A stretch of DNA of 64,000 bases, from positions 124,001-188,000 of the forward strand of contig CALXWY010000001.1 of NCBI GenBank assembly GCA_944392535.1, read 5' to 3'. The stretch is from an uncultured Alphaproteobacteria bacterium. GTDB taxonomy: Bacteria > Pseudomonadota > Alphaproteobacteria > Rs-D84. The notes beneath the pieces were generated by a model. It did not search any database and had not been told where the DNA came from. It worked only from the letters and a program-made list of their open reading frames with translations. Positions 44,722 to 53,760 of this stretch are shown one piece after another. Positions within the stretch are counted from its first letter, which is position 1; every line of letters begins with the position of its first letter. The translations under genes and the position numbers were made by a program.

Positions 44722-45181
44722 TGTTGTTTGCCAGTGCACTGGCGGCGTTGTTTTGTGCTTGATTTTGTCTGTCTGTATACATTTTTTCAAAATCAACAGG
44801 TTGCATAACAAACGCCGGCAATCCTGATTCAGATGTTAATCTGGTAACCAGTGCGCGAACAGATGGGAATAATAAATTTGGCACATCAATCAATAATGTA
44901 CGTTTTTTGGCTTCTTCATCTTTTTCTTCGTCCATTTGAACCAATCCAGAATATGTTGATTCAATCAAGAATATTGTCTTGTCGCCGTCATTTAATTTAG
45001 AATGAACCTTGGTGTTCAGGTCAACCATAAACAAATTGTTTTCAGCGCCCTTGATTTGAATATCAATATTAATTTCAACCTTGGCCTGGGTATTTTCGCG
45101 CTTAAAGAACAGTTCTGGGACGTTCGGGCTTTCAAACGAGAAATCTTTTATGAATTGCGATATGATGTTAAATTTTGCCAT
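44717..45181 (-). CDS. secB: Protein-export chaperone SecB
   Basis: The tetrameric chaperone that keeps precursors unfolded and delivers them to SecA. The 154 residues show IISQFIKDFSFESPNVPELF at the start, EINIDIQIKGAENNLFMVDL, and the SecB end DFEKMYTDRQ. Length is normal. The ATG at 45181 has AAAGGAGT upstream. SecB is typical of proteobacteria, which supports the taxonomic reading. It is monocistronic and divergent from mltA. Confidence 0.96.
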   Translation of the reverse strand: MAKFNIISQFIKDFSFESPNVPELFFKRENTQAKVEINIDIQIKGAENNLFMVDLNTKVHSKLNDGDKTIFLIESTYSGLVQMDEEKDEEAKKRTLLIDVPNLLFPSVRALVTRLTSESGLPAFVMQPVDFEKMYTDRQNQAQNNAASALANNK

Positions 45182-45263
45182 TGCGTTTACTCCTTTTTTT
45201 ACGCATTATTTTATGGTAATATAACACTTATGATATTGTTTTACAAGTGGGCGGGATAATAAA

Positions 45264-46367
45264 ATGGCAAAATTGACAATAAAAGTTATGATGCGCGCAA
45301 TGATGGCAATGCTGGGGATGGTGATGTTGGCGTCGTGCGATATGTCAACCCCACGGCACCAGGGCGATAATTCTGTGATTCCATCAAATTTGCGCATGGT
45401 GTCGTATAATCAATTGCCCGGATGGCGGGATGATGATGTGCGATATGCGTTACAGGCATTTCGGAATTCTTGTCGGGCGCGAATTCAATATACTGGGCGT
45501 GTTATCCCAGACAGGGCCTTGTTTGAAGAAAAATGCCGCACTTTGCCGTCGGCATCCGCAGATGTGGCAACCGTACGTGCGTGGTTTGAATCTAATTTCC
45601 AGCCGTACCAGGTTATTGATGAAAATGGCGGGGTGCGCGGGTTATATACGGGTTATTATTCCCCAATAATTCCTGCATGTCGCACAAAAACAGCCCAGTG
45701 TAATGAACCGTTGATGGCGGTGCCAACAGATGGGCGTAATTACAAGGGTGTGCCAAAGAAAACAATTATTGAACAGCAAATCGGACGGCCGCTGTATTGG
45801 GCAAATATTGTTGATGTGCAAAATATTCAAATCCAGGGCAGTGGTATGCTGGAACTGGATGATGGTACAATGGTGAAATTGAATTTTGCCGCTGTGAATG
45901 ATATGCCGTTTAAGTCAATTGGGGAACAACTGCGTGCACGTGGAATTCGGCCGCCAAATGGTTATTCGGCGGATGCAGTGTGGCAATATCTGAAACAGAA
46001 TCCGGCATTGGCCAAAGATGTGATTTATAATAATCCTCGGTATGTGTATTTTTATGAATCTGTGCCCCCAGATGTAATCGGAAAATTGGGAACCCCGTTG
46101 TCCAAGATTCGTTCAATTGCCATGGATGATGATATTTATACGTTGGGATTGCCCGTGTATATTGATACCAGTTTATCTGATGGACGTGCGTTTCGGCGTT
46201 TGATGATCGCACAAGATACAGGCAGTGCAATACGTGGATGGATTCGCGCAGATATTTTCTTTGGCAAAGGTGATGAAGCGTACCAGTTTGCGCATGGTCA
46301 ACATTCCCAGGGACGCATGTATATCTTGATGCCCAAAGAATACACATATGTCAAACCAACAATGTAA
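45264..46367 (+). CDS. mltA: Membrane-bound lytic murein transglycosylase A
   Basis: Cleaves peptidoglycan glycan strands with formation of 1,6-anhydro-muramyl ends. The 367 residues begin with a lipoprotein signal (lipobox LASC, Cys near 21), then the MltA barrel (GLYTGYYSPIIPA, PLYWANIVDVQNIQIQGSG) and the 3D domain holding the catalytic Asp (MIAQDTGSAIRGWIRADIFFG). It belongs to the outer-membrane-anchored class. The next gene starts 20 bases before its stop codon, so the two are coupled. Confidence 0.94.
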   Translation: MAKLTIKVMMRAMMAMLGMVMLASCDMSTPRHQGDNSVIPSNLRMVSYNQLPGWRDDDVRYALQAFRNSCRARIQYTGRVIPDRALFEEKCRTLPSASADVATVRAWFESNFQPYQVIDENGGVRGLYTGYYSPIIPACRTKTAQCNEPLMAVPTDGRNYKGVPKKTIIEQQIGRPLYWANIVDVQNIQIQGSGMLELDDGTMVKLNFAAVNDMPFKSIGEQLRARGIRPPNGYSADAVWQYLKQNPALAKDVIYNNPRYVYFYESVPPDVIGKLGTPLSKIRSIAMDDDIYTLGLPVYIDTSLSDGRAFRRLMIAQDTGSAIRGWIRADIFFGKGDEAYQFAHGQHSQGRMYILMPKEYTYVKPTM

Positions 46368-46677
46368 GTTTAATAAACGCACGTCCAGACCGCAAACCAT
46401 TGCAGGCGCGGTTGGGGGGCTGTTGCGATTGTTTGGGGTGCGTGCGTCTGATGCAGATTTGGTCGCACGTTGGGATGAAATAATGGGGCCTGAAATTGCA
46501 GGGTTGGCAACAATTGCATCAATCAAAAAAAATCGGGATAATCAATTTATTGTAATGTTGCGACCAAAAAATCCGGCGTTCACACTGCAACTGTCGTATA
46601 TGGCAGATGAAATCAAAGCGCGGATAAATAAATATTTTGGGCGTGATGCGGTCGCAAAAGTTTCGTTCCGAAAGTAA
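46348..46677 (+). CDS. DUF721/DciA-like protein
   Basis: A 109-residue protein with a DUF721 pattern: GGLLRLFGVRASDADLVARWDEIMGPEIAGLATIASI. DciA-family members of this fold load the replicative helicase DnaB in bacteria that lack DnaC. Alphaproteobacterial copies are often short and their role is less sure. It overlaps mltA by 20 bases and precedes an MFS gene. Basic residues at both ends would allow nucleic-acid contact. Confidence 0.7.
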   Translation: MSNQQCKFNKRTSRPQTIAGAVGGLLRLFGVRASDADLVARWDEIMGPEIAGLATIASIKKNRDNQFIVMLRPKNPAFTLQLSYMADEIKARINKYFGRDAVAKVSFRK

Positions 46678-46731
46678 TGCTGTGTGCCGACGTTTGGTGT
46701 TTTGGTTCTTTTATGATATAATGTGTCCGCA

Positions 46732-47916
46732 ATGGCACGGGATAAATATATTTCTGTTAAACAGGGCATCAGCGGATTTTCATTTGCAAATCTGGGGTTG
46801 TTTACCGGATTCGCAGATGGTATTTATAATGCTGTTTATTCGTTGGTGTTAATGGAAATTTTTGCTAATTCGGCCGTCGTTGGCATATATGTCGCGATAT
46901 ACGCCGCGTTTTGTATGTTTGTGGGATTGTTTGCAAATGAATTGTTTCGGCGATTTTCCAAAGCGCGTGTGTTTTATTTTTCAATGCTGATGTTGGCAAT
47001 ATGTTATGCAATGATGGGATTTTCTGTTCGCCCAAGCACGTTTGTTGTATTGGATTATACAACGGGAATCGCAATAACATTGGTCGGAATACTGATTCCG
47101 CTGTTTATGTCTGATTTTTCAGAAAAAGTCGGAATGGCGCGACTGAATTCCCGGTATCATTTGTGGTTGAATGTCGGTGCACTGTTGGCACCGATGATTG
47201 CGCTGGCCATTGCGGAACAGTATAATAACAGGGCGGCGTTTTTTGCATCGGCGTTAATATATCTGTGCGGATGGGCGGTGTTTAAGTATTTTCGCATTGT
47301 TCAGCCTGATAAAAAAGTTCATCCAATTCGGGCGCGCAGAACATTACGCGCGTTATGGAAAAATGCAATTGCGTTCTTTAAGTATCCGGGAATGGCGCGT
47401 GCGTATGCCGTGAATTTTGGGTATTATTCTTTGCGCGCTATGCGATATTTATATGTGCCGATTGTTGTTATTGAAAACGGATTTTCCAAAGATACGCTGG
47501 GGTGGGTTTTAACGTTGGGTATAATACCGTATCTGGTGTTATCTGAACTGATGGGACGTTTTGTACGCCAGTCTGGAAAAAAACGCTGGCTGAAAGTTGG
47601 ATTTTTGTCTTTTGCGGCGTTTTCGGCAATGGCGACATTTGTTACTGGGTTCCCGCTGTTGGTCATATTCGTTGTATGGCAAGTGTCGGGGGCGTTAATG
47701 GAACCTGTTCATGATTTGTTATTCTTTGATTCTGCAAAAAAAGCACAACAGTCAAAGTTCTATGGCGTGTTCAGAACCAGTGTGAATTTGCCGAATATTG
47801 TCGCGCCGGTGTTGGGGGCGGCGTGTATTACGGCCTTTGGCGTAACGTCGGCGGTCTGGATTGTTACAGCCGTTATCGGGGCATTGGCGGCAATGGTTGT
47901 TATGACCAAGAAATAG
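46732..47916 (+). CDS. Major facilitator superfamily transporter
   Basis: A polytopic protein of about 394 residues with twelve hydrophobic segments and a long central loop near 190-205 (VQPDKKVHPIRARR), the MFS plan. The substrate cannot be read. A drug or metabolite exporter is as likely as an uptake carrier. The ATG at 46732 is preferred to a GTG nine bases earlier; neither has a strong ribosome site. It lies 54 bases behind the DciA-like gene. recA follows with its own promoter. Confidence 0.8.
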   Translation: MARDKYISVKQGISGFSFANLGLFTGFADGIYNAVYSLVLMEIFANSAVVGIYVAIYAAFCMFVGLFANELFRRFSKARVFYFSMLMLAICYAMMGFSVRPSTFVVLDYTTGIAITLVGILIPLFMSDFSEKVGMARLNSRYHLWLNVGALLAPMIALAIAEQYNNRAAFFASALIYLCGWAVFKYFRIVQPDKKVHPIRARRTLRALWKNAIAFFKYPGMARAYAVNFGYYSLRAMRYLYVPIVVIENGFSKDTLGWVLTLGIIPYLVLSELMGRFVRQSGKKRWLKVGFLSFAAFSAMATFVTGFPLLVIFVVWQVSGALMEPVHDLLFFDSAKKAQQSKFYGVFRTSVNLPNIVAPVLGAACITAFGVTSAVWIVTAVIGALAAMVVMTKK

Positions 47917-47940
47917 GTGGCAGAAGGCGTATGATTTTCA

Positions 47941-47969
47941 TTGCGTGTGTGTAAAATAATTTGTATCAT
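47941..47969 (+). promoter_or_regulatory. recA promoter
   Basis: TTGCGT (47941-47946), 17 bases, TATCAT (47964-47969), then AAAAGGGG as ribosome site. No GTTC-N7-GTTC or GAAC-N7-GAAC LexA-type operator was found around it, so SOS control of the usual alphaproteobacterial kind is not visible. Confidence 0.6.
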
Positions 47970-47996
47970 TTTCCTGATAAGAAAAGGGGAATTTTT

Positions 47997-49088
47997 ATGG
48001 CAAAAAAAGAAGCAGTAAAAGAAAATAATGCACCAGTAAAAAATCCAGCACTGGAATCAGCATTGGCACAAATTCAAAAACAGTTTGGTAAAGAAGCCAT
48101 TATGAAAATGGGCGATGGATCCCAGCAGAATATAGAAGCAATTTCATCTGGATCACTGGGGCTGGATATCGCATTGGGTATTGGTGGGTATCCGCGTGGA
48201 CGTATCGTTGAAATATATGGCCCGGAAAGCAGTGGCAAAACAACACTGGCATTGCATGCCGTTGCCGAAGCACAAAAAAAAGGTGGGACGTGCGCGTATA
48301 TTGATGCAGAAAATGCGCTGGATCCAACGTATGCAAAAAAACTGGGGGTGGATGTTGCAAATCTGATTATATCCCAGCCGGATTCCGGGGAACAGGCACT
48401 GGAAATTGCAGACACGTTGATTAAATCTGGGGCGGTTGATGTTGTCGTTATTGATTCGGTTGCTGCATTGGTGCCAAAGGCGGAACTGGAAGGTAATATT
48501 GGTGATTCTTTTGTTGGTACAACAGCGCGTCTGATGTCGCAGAGTTTGAAAAAATTGGCGGGTTCTGTGTCACGCAGTAATACACTGTTGATATTTATCA
48601 ATCAAATTCGTATGAAAATTGGCGTGATGTTTGGTAATCCAGAAACAACATCGGGTGGAAATGCGTTAAAGTTCTATGCGTCGGTGCGTTTGGATATCCG
48701 CCGGACTGGGCAAATCAAAGATAAAGAAAATGTCGTTGGTAATGAAACACGTGTAAAGATTGTAAAGAACAAAGTTGCGCCACCGTTCCGTACAGTGGAC
48801 TTTAAGATTATGTATGGCGAAGGTATTTCACGCATCAGTGAAATACTGGATATGGGGGTAAAGTATGATTTGATTGAAAAAGCCGGCAGTTTTTATTCTT
48901 ATAATAATGAACGTATGGGCCAGGGCGAAGCAAATGCGCGTCAGTGGTTGCGCGAACACCCAGATGTTCAGCAAGAATTACAAGATAAAATCATGGCGCG
49001 TGCAAACGGCATTGCCGAAGAAATGACCACAGGACCATCAGATGATGATGCGAATGATGCCGGGGCGCCAAATGATGATTTTGAATAA
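47997..49088 (+). CDS. recA: Recombinase A
   Basis: The strand-exchange protein of homologous recombination. The start at 47997 (AAAAGGGG upstream) gives 363 residues; an in-frame ATG at 47961 lies in the promoter. Walker A GPESSGKT is at 75-82, and the sequence holds the long RecA core ([54 protein letters not shown]) and a short acidic tail ([15 protein letters not shown]). All functional regions are intact. It works with AddB, RuvA and RuvC also encoded here. Confidence 0.98.
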   Translation: MAKKEAVKENNAPVKNPALESALAQIQKQFGKEAIMKMGDGSQQNIEAISSGSLGLDIALGIGGYPRGRIVEIYGPESSGKTTLALHAVAEAQKKGGTCAYIDAENALDPTYAKKLGVDVANLIISQPDSGEQALEIADTLIKSGAVDVVVIDSVAALVPKAELEGNIGDSFVGTTARLMSQSLKKLAGSVSRSNTLLIFINQIRMKIGVMFGNPETTSGGNALKFYASVRLDIRRTGQIKDKENVVGNETRVKIVKNKVAPPFRTVDFKIMYGEGISRISEILDMGVKYDLIEKAGSFYSYNNERMGQGEANARQWLREHPDVQQELQDKIMARANGIAEEMTTGPSDDDANDAGAPNDDFE

Positions 49089-49108
49089 CGTATAAAGGGG
49101 TGTGTGGG

Positions 49109-50014
49109 ATGATGAGTCTTGCGAGATTGATTGCCATGACCAAGGTTGGAATGTATGGTCATGTGTTGAATTGGTTTTGGCGTGACAGGGTGCGGCGTCG
49201 TAAAATTCGTGGCGATGTTATATCCGCGGTTATCCCACAATATTTCAAACGGTATTTACCAGCGGCGGCGGCAACGCCGGAAAGAAAAGTTGTTAAAAAC
49301 GACAAAAATGAAAAAATATTTTCTATTTGGTTGCAAGGTGAAGAAAATGCCCCGGGATTGGTAAAGGCATGTTTCCGCAGTATCAGAAAAAATTGCCGGC
49401 AAGAATTGGTTGTGTTGGATGAAAAAACATTGCCAGAATACATAACTTTGCCCGATTTTATATGGCAGAAAAGGCGCGCTGGGAAAATTCATAACGCGCA
49501 TTTTGCGGATATTTGCCGGGTGGAATTGCTGTATGAATATGGTGGTATTTGGATGGATTCAACGTGTCTGGTGACGGCACCAATTCCAGATTGGATTATA
49601 AAAGAAGATTTCTTTGTGTTTATGGCCGGTCATGCCGGCAGTCCGTACAGTTTTATGCAAAACTGTTTTATTCGTGCGCGGCGTGGCGCGTACTTGTTGG
49701 ACGCGTGGCGGGCGATGATGTTTGAATTCTGGAAAAATGAAAACCGCAGTTTTGATTACTTTATGCATCAATTGTTGTTCAAAACGTTGGTAACAGGTGA
49801 CGAACGCGCAAAGCAATATTTTGCAAAAATGCCCCATATTGACCAAGATCCAACGCACATGCTGTGGTGGGCGTATAAAGACAAGCCGTTTGATAAAAAA
49901 ATATTTGATAAAATTACATCAGGGGCGGTGTTTCAAAAACTGACATATCGGGGGGCGGATAACTCAATCCCAGGCAGTTTTGCAGATTATATCATAAATA
50001 AATTATATAAATAA
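49109..50014 (+). CDS. Capsular-polysaccharide-type glycosyltransferase (GT32-like)
   Basis: A glycosyltransferase-like protein of about 301 residues. KIFSIWLQGEENAPGLVKACFRSI near 70-95 and ADICRVELLYEYGGIWMDSTCLV near 135-158 match the sugar-binding 'DXD' region (here WMDST) of GT32 and capsule-synthesis transferases. A basic N-terminal stretch may touch the membrane. ATG codons at 49109 and 49112 are both possible, behind AAAGGGG. It opens a block of polysaccharide genes right behind recA. The sugar and acceptor are unknown. Confidence 0.75.
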   Translation: MMSLARLIAMTKVGMYGHVLNWFWRDRVRRRKIRGDVISAVIPQYFKRYLPAAAATPERKVVKNDKNEKIFSIWLQGEENAPGLVKACFRSIRKNCRQELVVLDEKTLPEYITLPDFIWQKRRAGKIHNAHFADICRVELLYEYGGIWMDSTCLVTAPIPDWIIKEDFFVFMAGHAGSPYSFMQNCFIRARRGAYLLDAWRAMMFEFWKNENRSFDYFMHQLLFKTLVTGDERAKQYFAKMPHIDQDPTHMLWWAYKDKPFDKKIFDKITSGAVFQKLTYRGADNSIPGSFADYIINKLYK

Positions 50015-50025
50015 TGGGGGTATAG

Positions 50026-51054
50026 ATGCCGAAAATATCTGTGATTATTCCGGGGTATAATGTTGAAAAATATCTGCGCAGGTGTTTGGACAGTGTTATA
50101 AACCAAACTTTTTCTGATTGGGAAGCAATATGTATAAACGATGGTTCAACGGATAATACTGGGGTCATTATGGCGGAATATGCGGCGCGTGATAAGCGAT
50201 TTTCTGTGATAAACGAGGCGCACGGTGGACCGTCTGATGCGCGAAATGCCGGTATCGCCCGGGCCACAGGTGATTATATTTTATGCGTTGATGGGGATGA
50301 TTTGATTCATCCACAATTGATGGAAATTACATACTTTTTGGCCCAGCGCGATAATTCAGATATGGTGTCGTTTACGTATGATCGTTCATATCGTCCGTAT
50401 TTAATGATGTGGTATAAATTAGGGAAAAATATTGATGATATTCCACCACTGGGGTTGCGACGTAAATATAATCCAGCGGCAATCAAGACGCTGGTGACGG
50501 ATGATGTATTGGCGTACGCAACAGAACGTACACATAATGCATTTAATCCAAAACGGAAATGGCTGATAAAGCATTGCCAGGTTTGGAAAAATTTGTATCG
50601 TCGCGAATTGATTTCGGATATATCATTCATCAGTGGCATTTTGTATGAAGATTTTCCGTGGTGGTCGGCGGTGCTGTTGAAAAATCCGCGCGTGACAATT
50701 GCGCCATTGCCACTGTATTTTTATGTGCCGAATTTTAATGGGATTGTCTTGTCCGCCGGCCAAATGAACGCGTTCCGTGGATTATGCATTGGGTTGAAAG
50801 ATACATTCTTGTTATACAAAAAGCACGCGACAGATTACCAGATGCAGATGTGGTCAAAAAACTTTAAGTGGTACTTTGTTAAATGGGCGTTTCGCAAAGT
50901 GAAGTATTTTACCAGTGCCACAGATTTGGAATTTGCACGCAAGTCGTTCTGTGAAATGGAAAAAATCGGTCTGTTGGATAATCCGTTCAGTAAAAAAGAT
51001 AAAAAATTGCGTAATGATATAGATGATTTTATTAAGGGTCACTGTAAAAAATGA
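50026..51054 (+). CDS. Glycosyltransferase family 2 (first of a tandem pair)
   Basis: A GT2 transferase of 342 residues. The GT-A fold starts SVIIPGYNVEKYLRRCLDSV, continues with CINDGSTDNT (nucleotide binding) and DARNAGIARATGDYILCVDGDD (D-x-D). The C-terminal half (about 190-340) has family-typical WSAVLLKNPRVTIAPLPLYFYV. Such enzymes add single sugars to surface glycans. It overlaps the next gene by four bases and is clearly its paralogue: the first 110 residues and much of the DNA are shared. Confidence 0.85.
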   Translation: MPKISVIIPGYNVEKYLRRCLDSVINQTFSDWEAICINDGSTDNTGVIMAEYAARDKRFSVINEAHGGPSDARNAGIARATGDYILCVDGDDLIHPQLMEITYFLAQRDNSDMVSFTYDRSYRPYLMMWYKLGKNIDDIPPLGLRRKYNPAAIKTLVTDDVLAYATERTHNAFNPKRKWLIKHCQVWKNLYRRELISDISFISGILYEDFPWWSAVLLKNPRVTIAPLPLYFYVPNFNGIVLSAGQMNAFRGLCIGLKDTFLLYKKHATDYQMQMWSKNFKWYFVKWAFRKVKYFTSATDLEFARKSFCEMEKIGLLDNPFSKKDKKLRNDIDDFIKGHCKK

Positions 51055-52073
51055 AAAAGCGGGCGCCAAAAATATCTGTGGTTATACCTGTGTATAATGT
51101 TGAAAAATATTTGCACACGTGTTTGGACAGTGTTTTGAACCAGACTTTTTCTGATTGGGAAGCAATATGTGTAAATGACGGTTCAACGGATTTATGCCCC
51201 CAGATTTTAGAAAAATATGCCCGACGTGATAAGCGCATTCGCATAATATCCCAGAAGAACAAAGGACTGTCCATGGCACGCAATGCCGGGATTGCGCGTG
51301 CGCGCGGGGATTATATATTGTTCTTGGACAGTGATGATTTTATTCATCCGCAAACAATGGAAATTGCCATTTCGCAAATCATGGCAAATAATGCGGATTT
51401 ATTTTTGTTTTCCCAGCATAAAGAATTTCATATTCGGGCAAAACAAAAAATGCTGGCGGGGCAAGATGTGTCTGATGTTATATCAGATACAGATTTTCGT
51501 ATGTATGATATTAATAAAATTCATGGATTTTATACAGAACGGCTGTTGTTCCACTGTACGGAACGTAATCATACATGGCGGGTGTTGCATCCGGTTCATC
51601 GGCATTGTTTTGTGGTGGTCGGACTGTATCGGCGTGAATTAATCGCAGATTTGAAATTTATTCCCGGTATTATATTTGAAGATTTTGTATGGTGGTCGGA
51701 ATTATTGTTGCGGCGGCCAAAAGCAGTGATTACAAATTTACCGTTGTATTTTTATGTGCCTAATCCGGGGTCTATATTAAACAGTTCAAAAATGTTGCGT
51801 ATGGCGGATTCGCTGATGTTCGGATTGCAATATACGTATGATTTATATTCTGAACATGCAACAGTTTATGAATTATCGCATTTCCAACGTGAATTTTTAT
51901 GGCCATTTATAATTATTGCGATGCACAATATTCGGGCAATAAAATCTGGGAAAAGCGGGATGTTGATTGATGGCAAAATGCGGCAACTGTATAAAAATGG
52001 TGTTTTTGATAATCCGCCAAATCGGCGTGCGCGCCGTTATCGTGGGCGTATCCAAGATTTAATTGCGCCGTAA
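51051..52073 (+). CDS. Glycosyltransferase family 2 (second of a tandem pair)
   Basis: A 340-residue GT2 transferase paralogous to the preceding gene. SVVIPVYNVEKYLHTCLDSV, CVNDGSTDLC and ARNAGIARARGDYILFLDSDD mark the active site, and LLLRRPKAVITNLPLYFYVPNPGS repeats the other's C-terminal theme. The four-base overlap (ATGA) shows coupled translation. Sequence identity falls off in the second half, as expected if acceptor specificity has diverged after duplication. It converges with the minus-strand transferase with two bases between stop codons. Confidence 0.85.
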   Translation: MKKRAPKISVVIPVYNVEKYLHTCLDSVLNQTFSDWEAICVNDGSTDLCPQILEKYARRDKRIRIISQKNKGLSMARNAGIARARGDYILFLDSDDFIHPQTMEIAISQIMANNADLFLFSQHKEFHIRAKQKMLAGQDVSDVISDTDFRMYDINKIHGFYTERLLFHCTERNHTWRVLHPVHRHCFVVVGLYRRELIADLKFIPGIIFEDFVWWSELLLRRPKAVITNLPLYFYVPNPGSILNSSKMLRMADSLMFGLQYTYDLYSEHATVYELSHFQREFLWPFIIIAMHNIRAIKSGKSGMLIDGKMRQLYKNGVFDNPPNRRARRYRGRIQDLIAP

Positions 52074-52075
52074 TT

Positions 52076-52915
52076 TTATATACCAGATTTTTGAAAGCGT
52101 GTCGGAATTTTAACCACGCGTTTAAGTCCGAACATTCCCGGCTTGTCAGGTGCATATATTGGACGCGCAAATGTTTGAATATTGCGTGCAATCCGTAACC
52201 ATTTTTCATCATGCGCGGGCAGGGCGGTCGTTGCGTTAATTGTGCCATTGCCACGACGACGCAGGTGGTTCAGCCAATCTGGGCCACGGGCGGCAGCCTT
52301 TTGTTCCAGCATTTTCATATCAACTGCACCAAAATGCAGCAAGTATAAATTTTTATCAATATGAAAATTATGATTGCGAATGCTGTGAAAGCCGCTGCCC
52401 CAATTTACGGGCGAATTTATTACAACTGGTTTTGTGTATCGGGTTGATAACAGTGCATATTCACGCTGGGCCAACAATGGCGCGTTTGTATCCAGGGCCG
52501 ATTCGCAATTCATGTTTTGACCAACATCCAGCCCCAATCCGGATACGCTGTTTTTTATATTTATTGACGACAGATATTCAGACAGTGTTTGTTCTGTGTT
52601 CGGGTCAACAATTAAAAATTCATCGCAATCGCACCCAATTACAATATCGTATGTCTTTAATAATTCGTGCGCCAGTTTGGTTAACAGACCGATGCGATAT
52701 TTGTCACCTGTTGCGCGTGGCATGTCAATGTGTGGCAATTTATGTATATGCACATTTCCGGCATTCCCAGGGATTTTTTGTTCCATTCCATCCAGGTATA
52801 TGTATAAATTTTTATCCCCGATTTCGTTACCGTAATACTTTATCCATCGGCCCAGAAAAAAATCATCATTACGTGCCATTGTTATGGCGGCGATTTTTTT
52901 TGTGTTTTTTATCAT
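52076..52915 (-). CDS. Glycosyltransferase of the GT2/GT92-like type
   Basis: A 279-residue protein with IAAITMARNDDFFLGRWIKYYG at the start and YDIVIGCDCDEFLIVD in the middle, the pattern of 'Glyco_tranf_2_4' and GT92-like transferases, where the D-x-D (CDCDEF) binds the metal and nucleotide sugar. The start at 52915 with AGAGGGA upstream is better than an extension of 16 residues. Its ATGA overlaps the end of the RgpF-like gene. Substrate unknown. Confidence 0.75.
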   Translation of the reverse strand: MIKNTKKIAAITMARNDDFFLGRWIKYYGNEIGDKNLYIYLDGMEQKIPGNAGNVHIHKLPHIDMPRATGDKYRIGLLTKLAHELLKTYDIVIGCDCDEFLIVDPNTEQTLSEYLSSINIKNSVSGLGLDVGQNMNCESALDTNAPLLAQREYALLSTRYTKPVVINSPVNWGSGFHSIRNHNFHIDKNLYLLHFGAVDMKMLEQKAAARGPDWLNHLRRRGNGTINATTALPAHDEKWLRIARNIQTFARPIYAPDKPGMFGLKRVVKIPTRFQKSGI

Positions 52916-53760
52916 ATTCCCTCTATAAAAATTTTGCGCATCGTATACGTTAATCCACGCCAAAATATTTTAAGCGGATTTTTGGTCAGTAACCAATCCA
53001 TATATTCGTTGCCCAGTGTCTGGCGGGCGCCGGATATAATCGCATCACGTGCATTTTTGTCGCCACGATTTAATGCATATATCAATTGGCGCGCCAGGCA
53101 TCCGTTATGACGCGTAAATGAACATTTTTTTATAAATGGCATGTTTTGTTGGGCCAATTTGCGCACGTGATTGTAAATTTTTCGCCCGTTTGTTATGTAT
53201 ATCGCGCCATATTTCATACTGTGCGCATCCATCATTCTGGTAAATCCGTGCTCATACAGGGAAATTACGGCACCTTTACCGGCCTGTTTTGTTATTGAAC
53301 GCATGAATTTGTCATACCATGGTGATAAAAATACACTGGGGCGCATACCGATGAACCATGATTGTAAATGTGGTTTTTTCGGGTGGTTGTTATACGCCAA
53401 TCCGAACGCATCAAATCCGCGTGATTCAATTTCTGTCAGTACGGGTTCCAGTGGATACAATGGACCGTATACCGAATCGTTTACCATATATACAAATTCG
53501 TATTTTTTTGTCAGTTCATTATCGGCGGCATATATATATGCACGCTTGTATGAACCAAAGTCATATTCACCGTGCCGTGTGGCGGCGCAATATATTGTAT
53601 ATGGACGCAACTTGTCCAGTTCTGAATCAGGTAAATCGTTGTCCATTACCAGTATAACATCGCCACATTCGGACAGTTTTTGAGCCATATACACCAACGA
53701 ATCGTCGGCGATATTTTTTGGGCTGTATCCCGCGACTAAAAACAAACGTTTATGCATCAT
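52912..53760 (-). CDS. RgpF-like rhamnan/polysaccharide synthesis protein
   Basis: A 282-residue protein resembling RgpF, which takes part in rhamnose-glucose polysaccharide assembly. GEYDFGSYKRAYIYA (about 64-78) and FVYMVNDSVYGPLYPLEPVL (about 90-109) match RgpF's 'FDFG' and 'NDSVYGP' regions, and the basic C-terminal part is typical. It begins eight to eleven bases inside the end of typA, so it is translationally tied to a translation-stress GTPase gene, an odd partnership. The next transferase overlaps its stop codon. Confidence 0.75.
   Translation of the reverse strand: MMHKRLFLVAGYSPKNIADDSLVYMAQKLSECGDVILVMDNDLPDSELDKLRPYTIYCAATRHGEYDFGSYKRAYIYAADNELTKKYEFVYMVNDSVYGPLYPLEPVLTEIESRGFDAFGLAYNNHPKKPHLQSWFIGMRPSVFLSPWYDKFMRSITKQAGKGAVISLYEHGFTRMMDAHSMKYGAIYITNGRKIYNHVRKLAQQNMPFIKKCSFTRHNGCLARQLIYALNRGDKNARDAIISGARQTLGNEYMDWLLTKNPLKIFWRGLTYTMRKIFIEGI

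Noticed and set aside
47917-47996. LexA-type SOS operator before recA
   Set aside because: No GTTC-N7-GTTC, GAAC-N7-GAAC or enterobacterial CTGT-N8-ACAG was found in the recA promoter region; only a plain sigma70-like promoter is visible.
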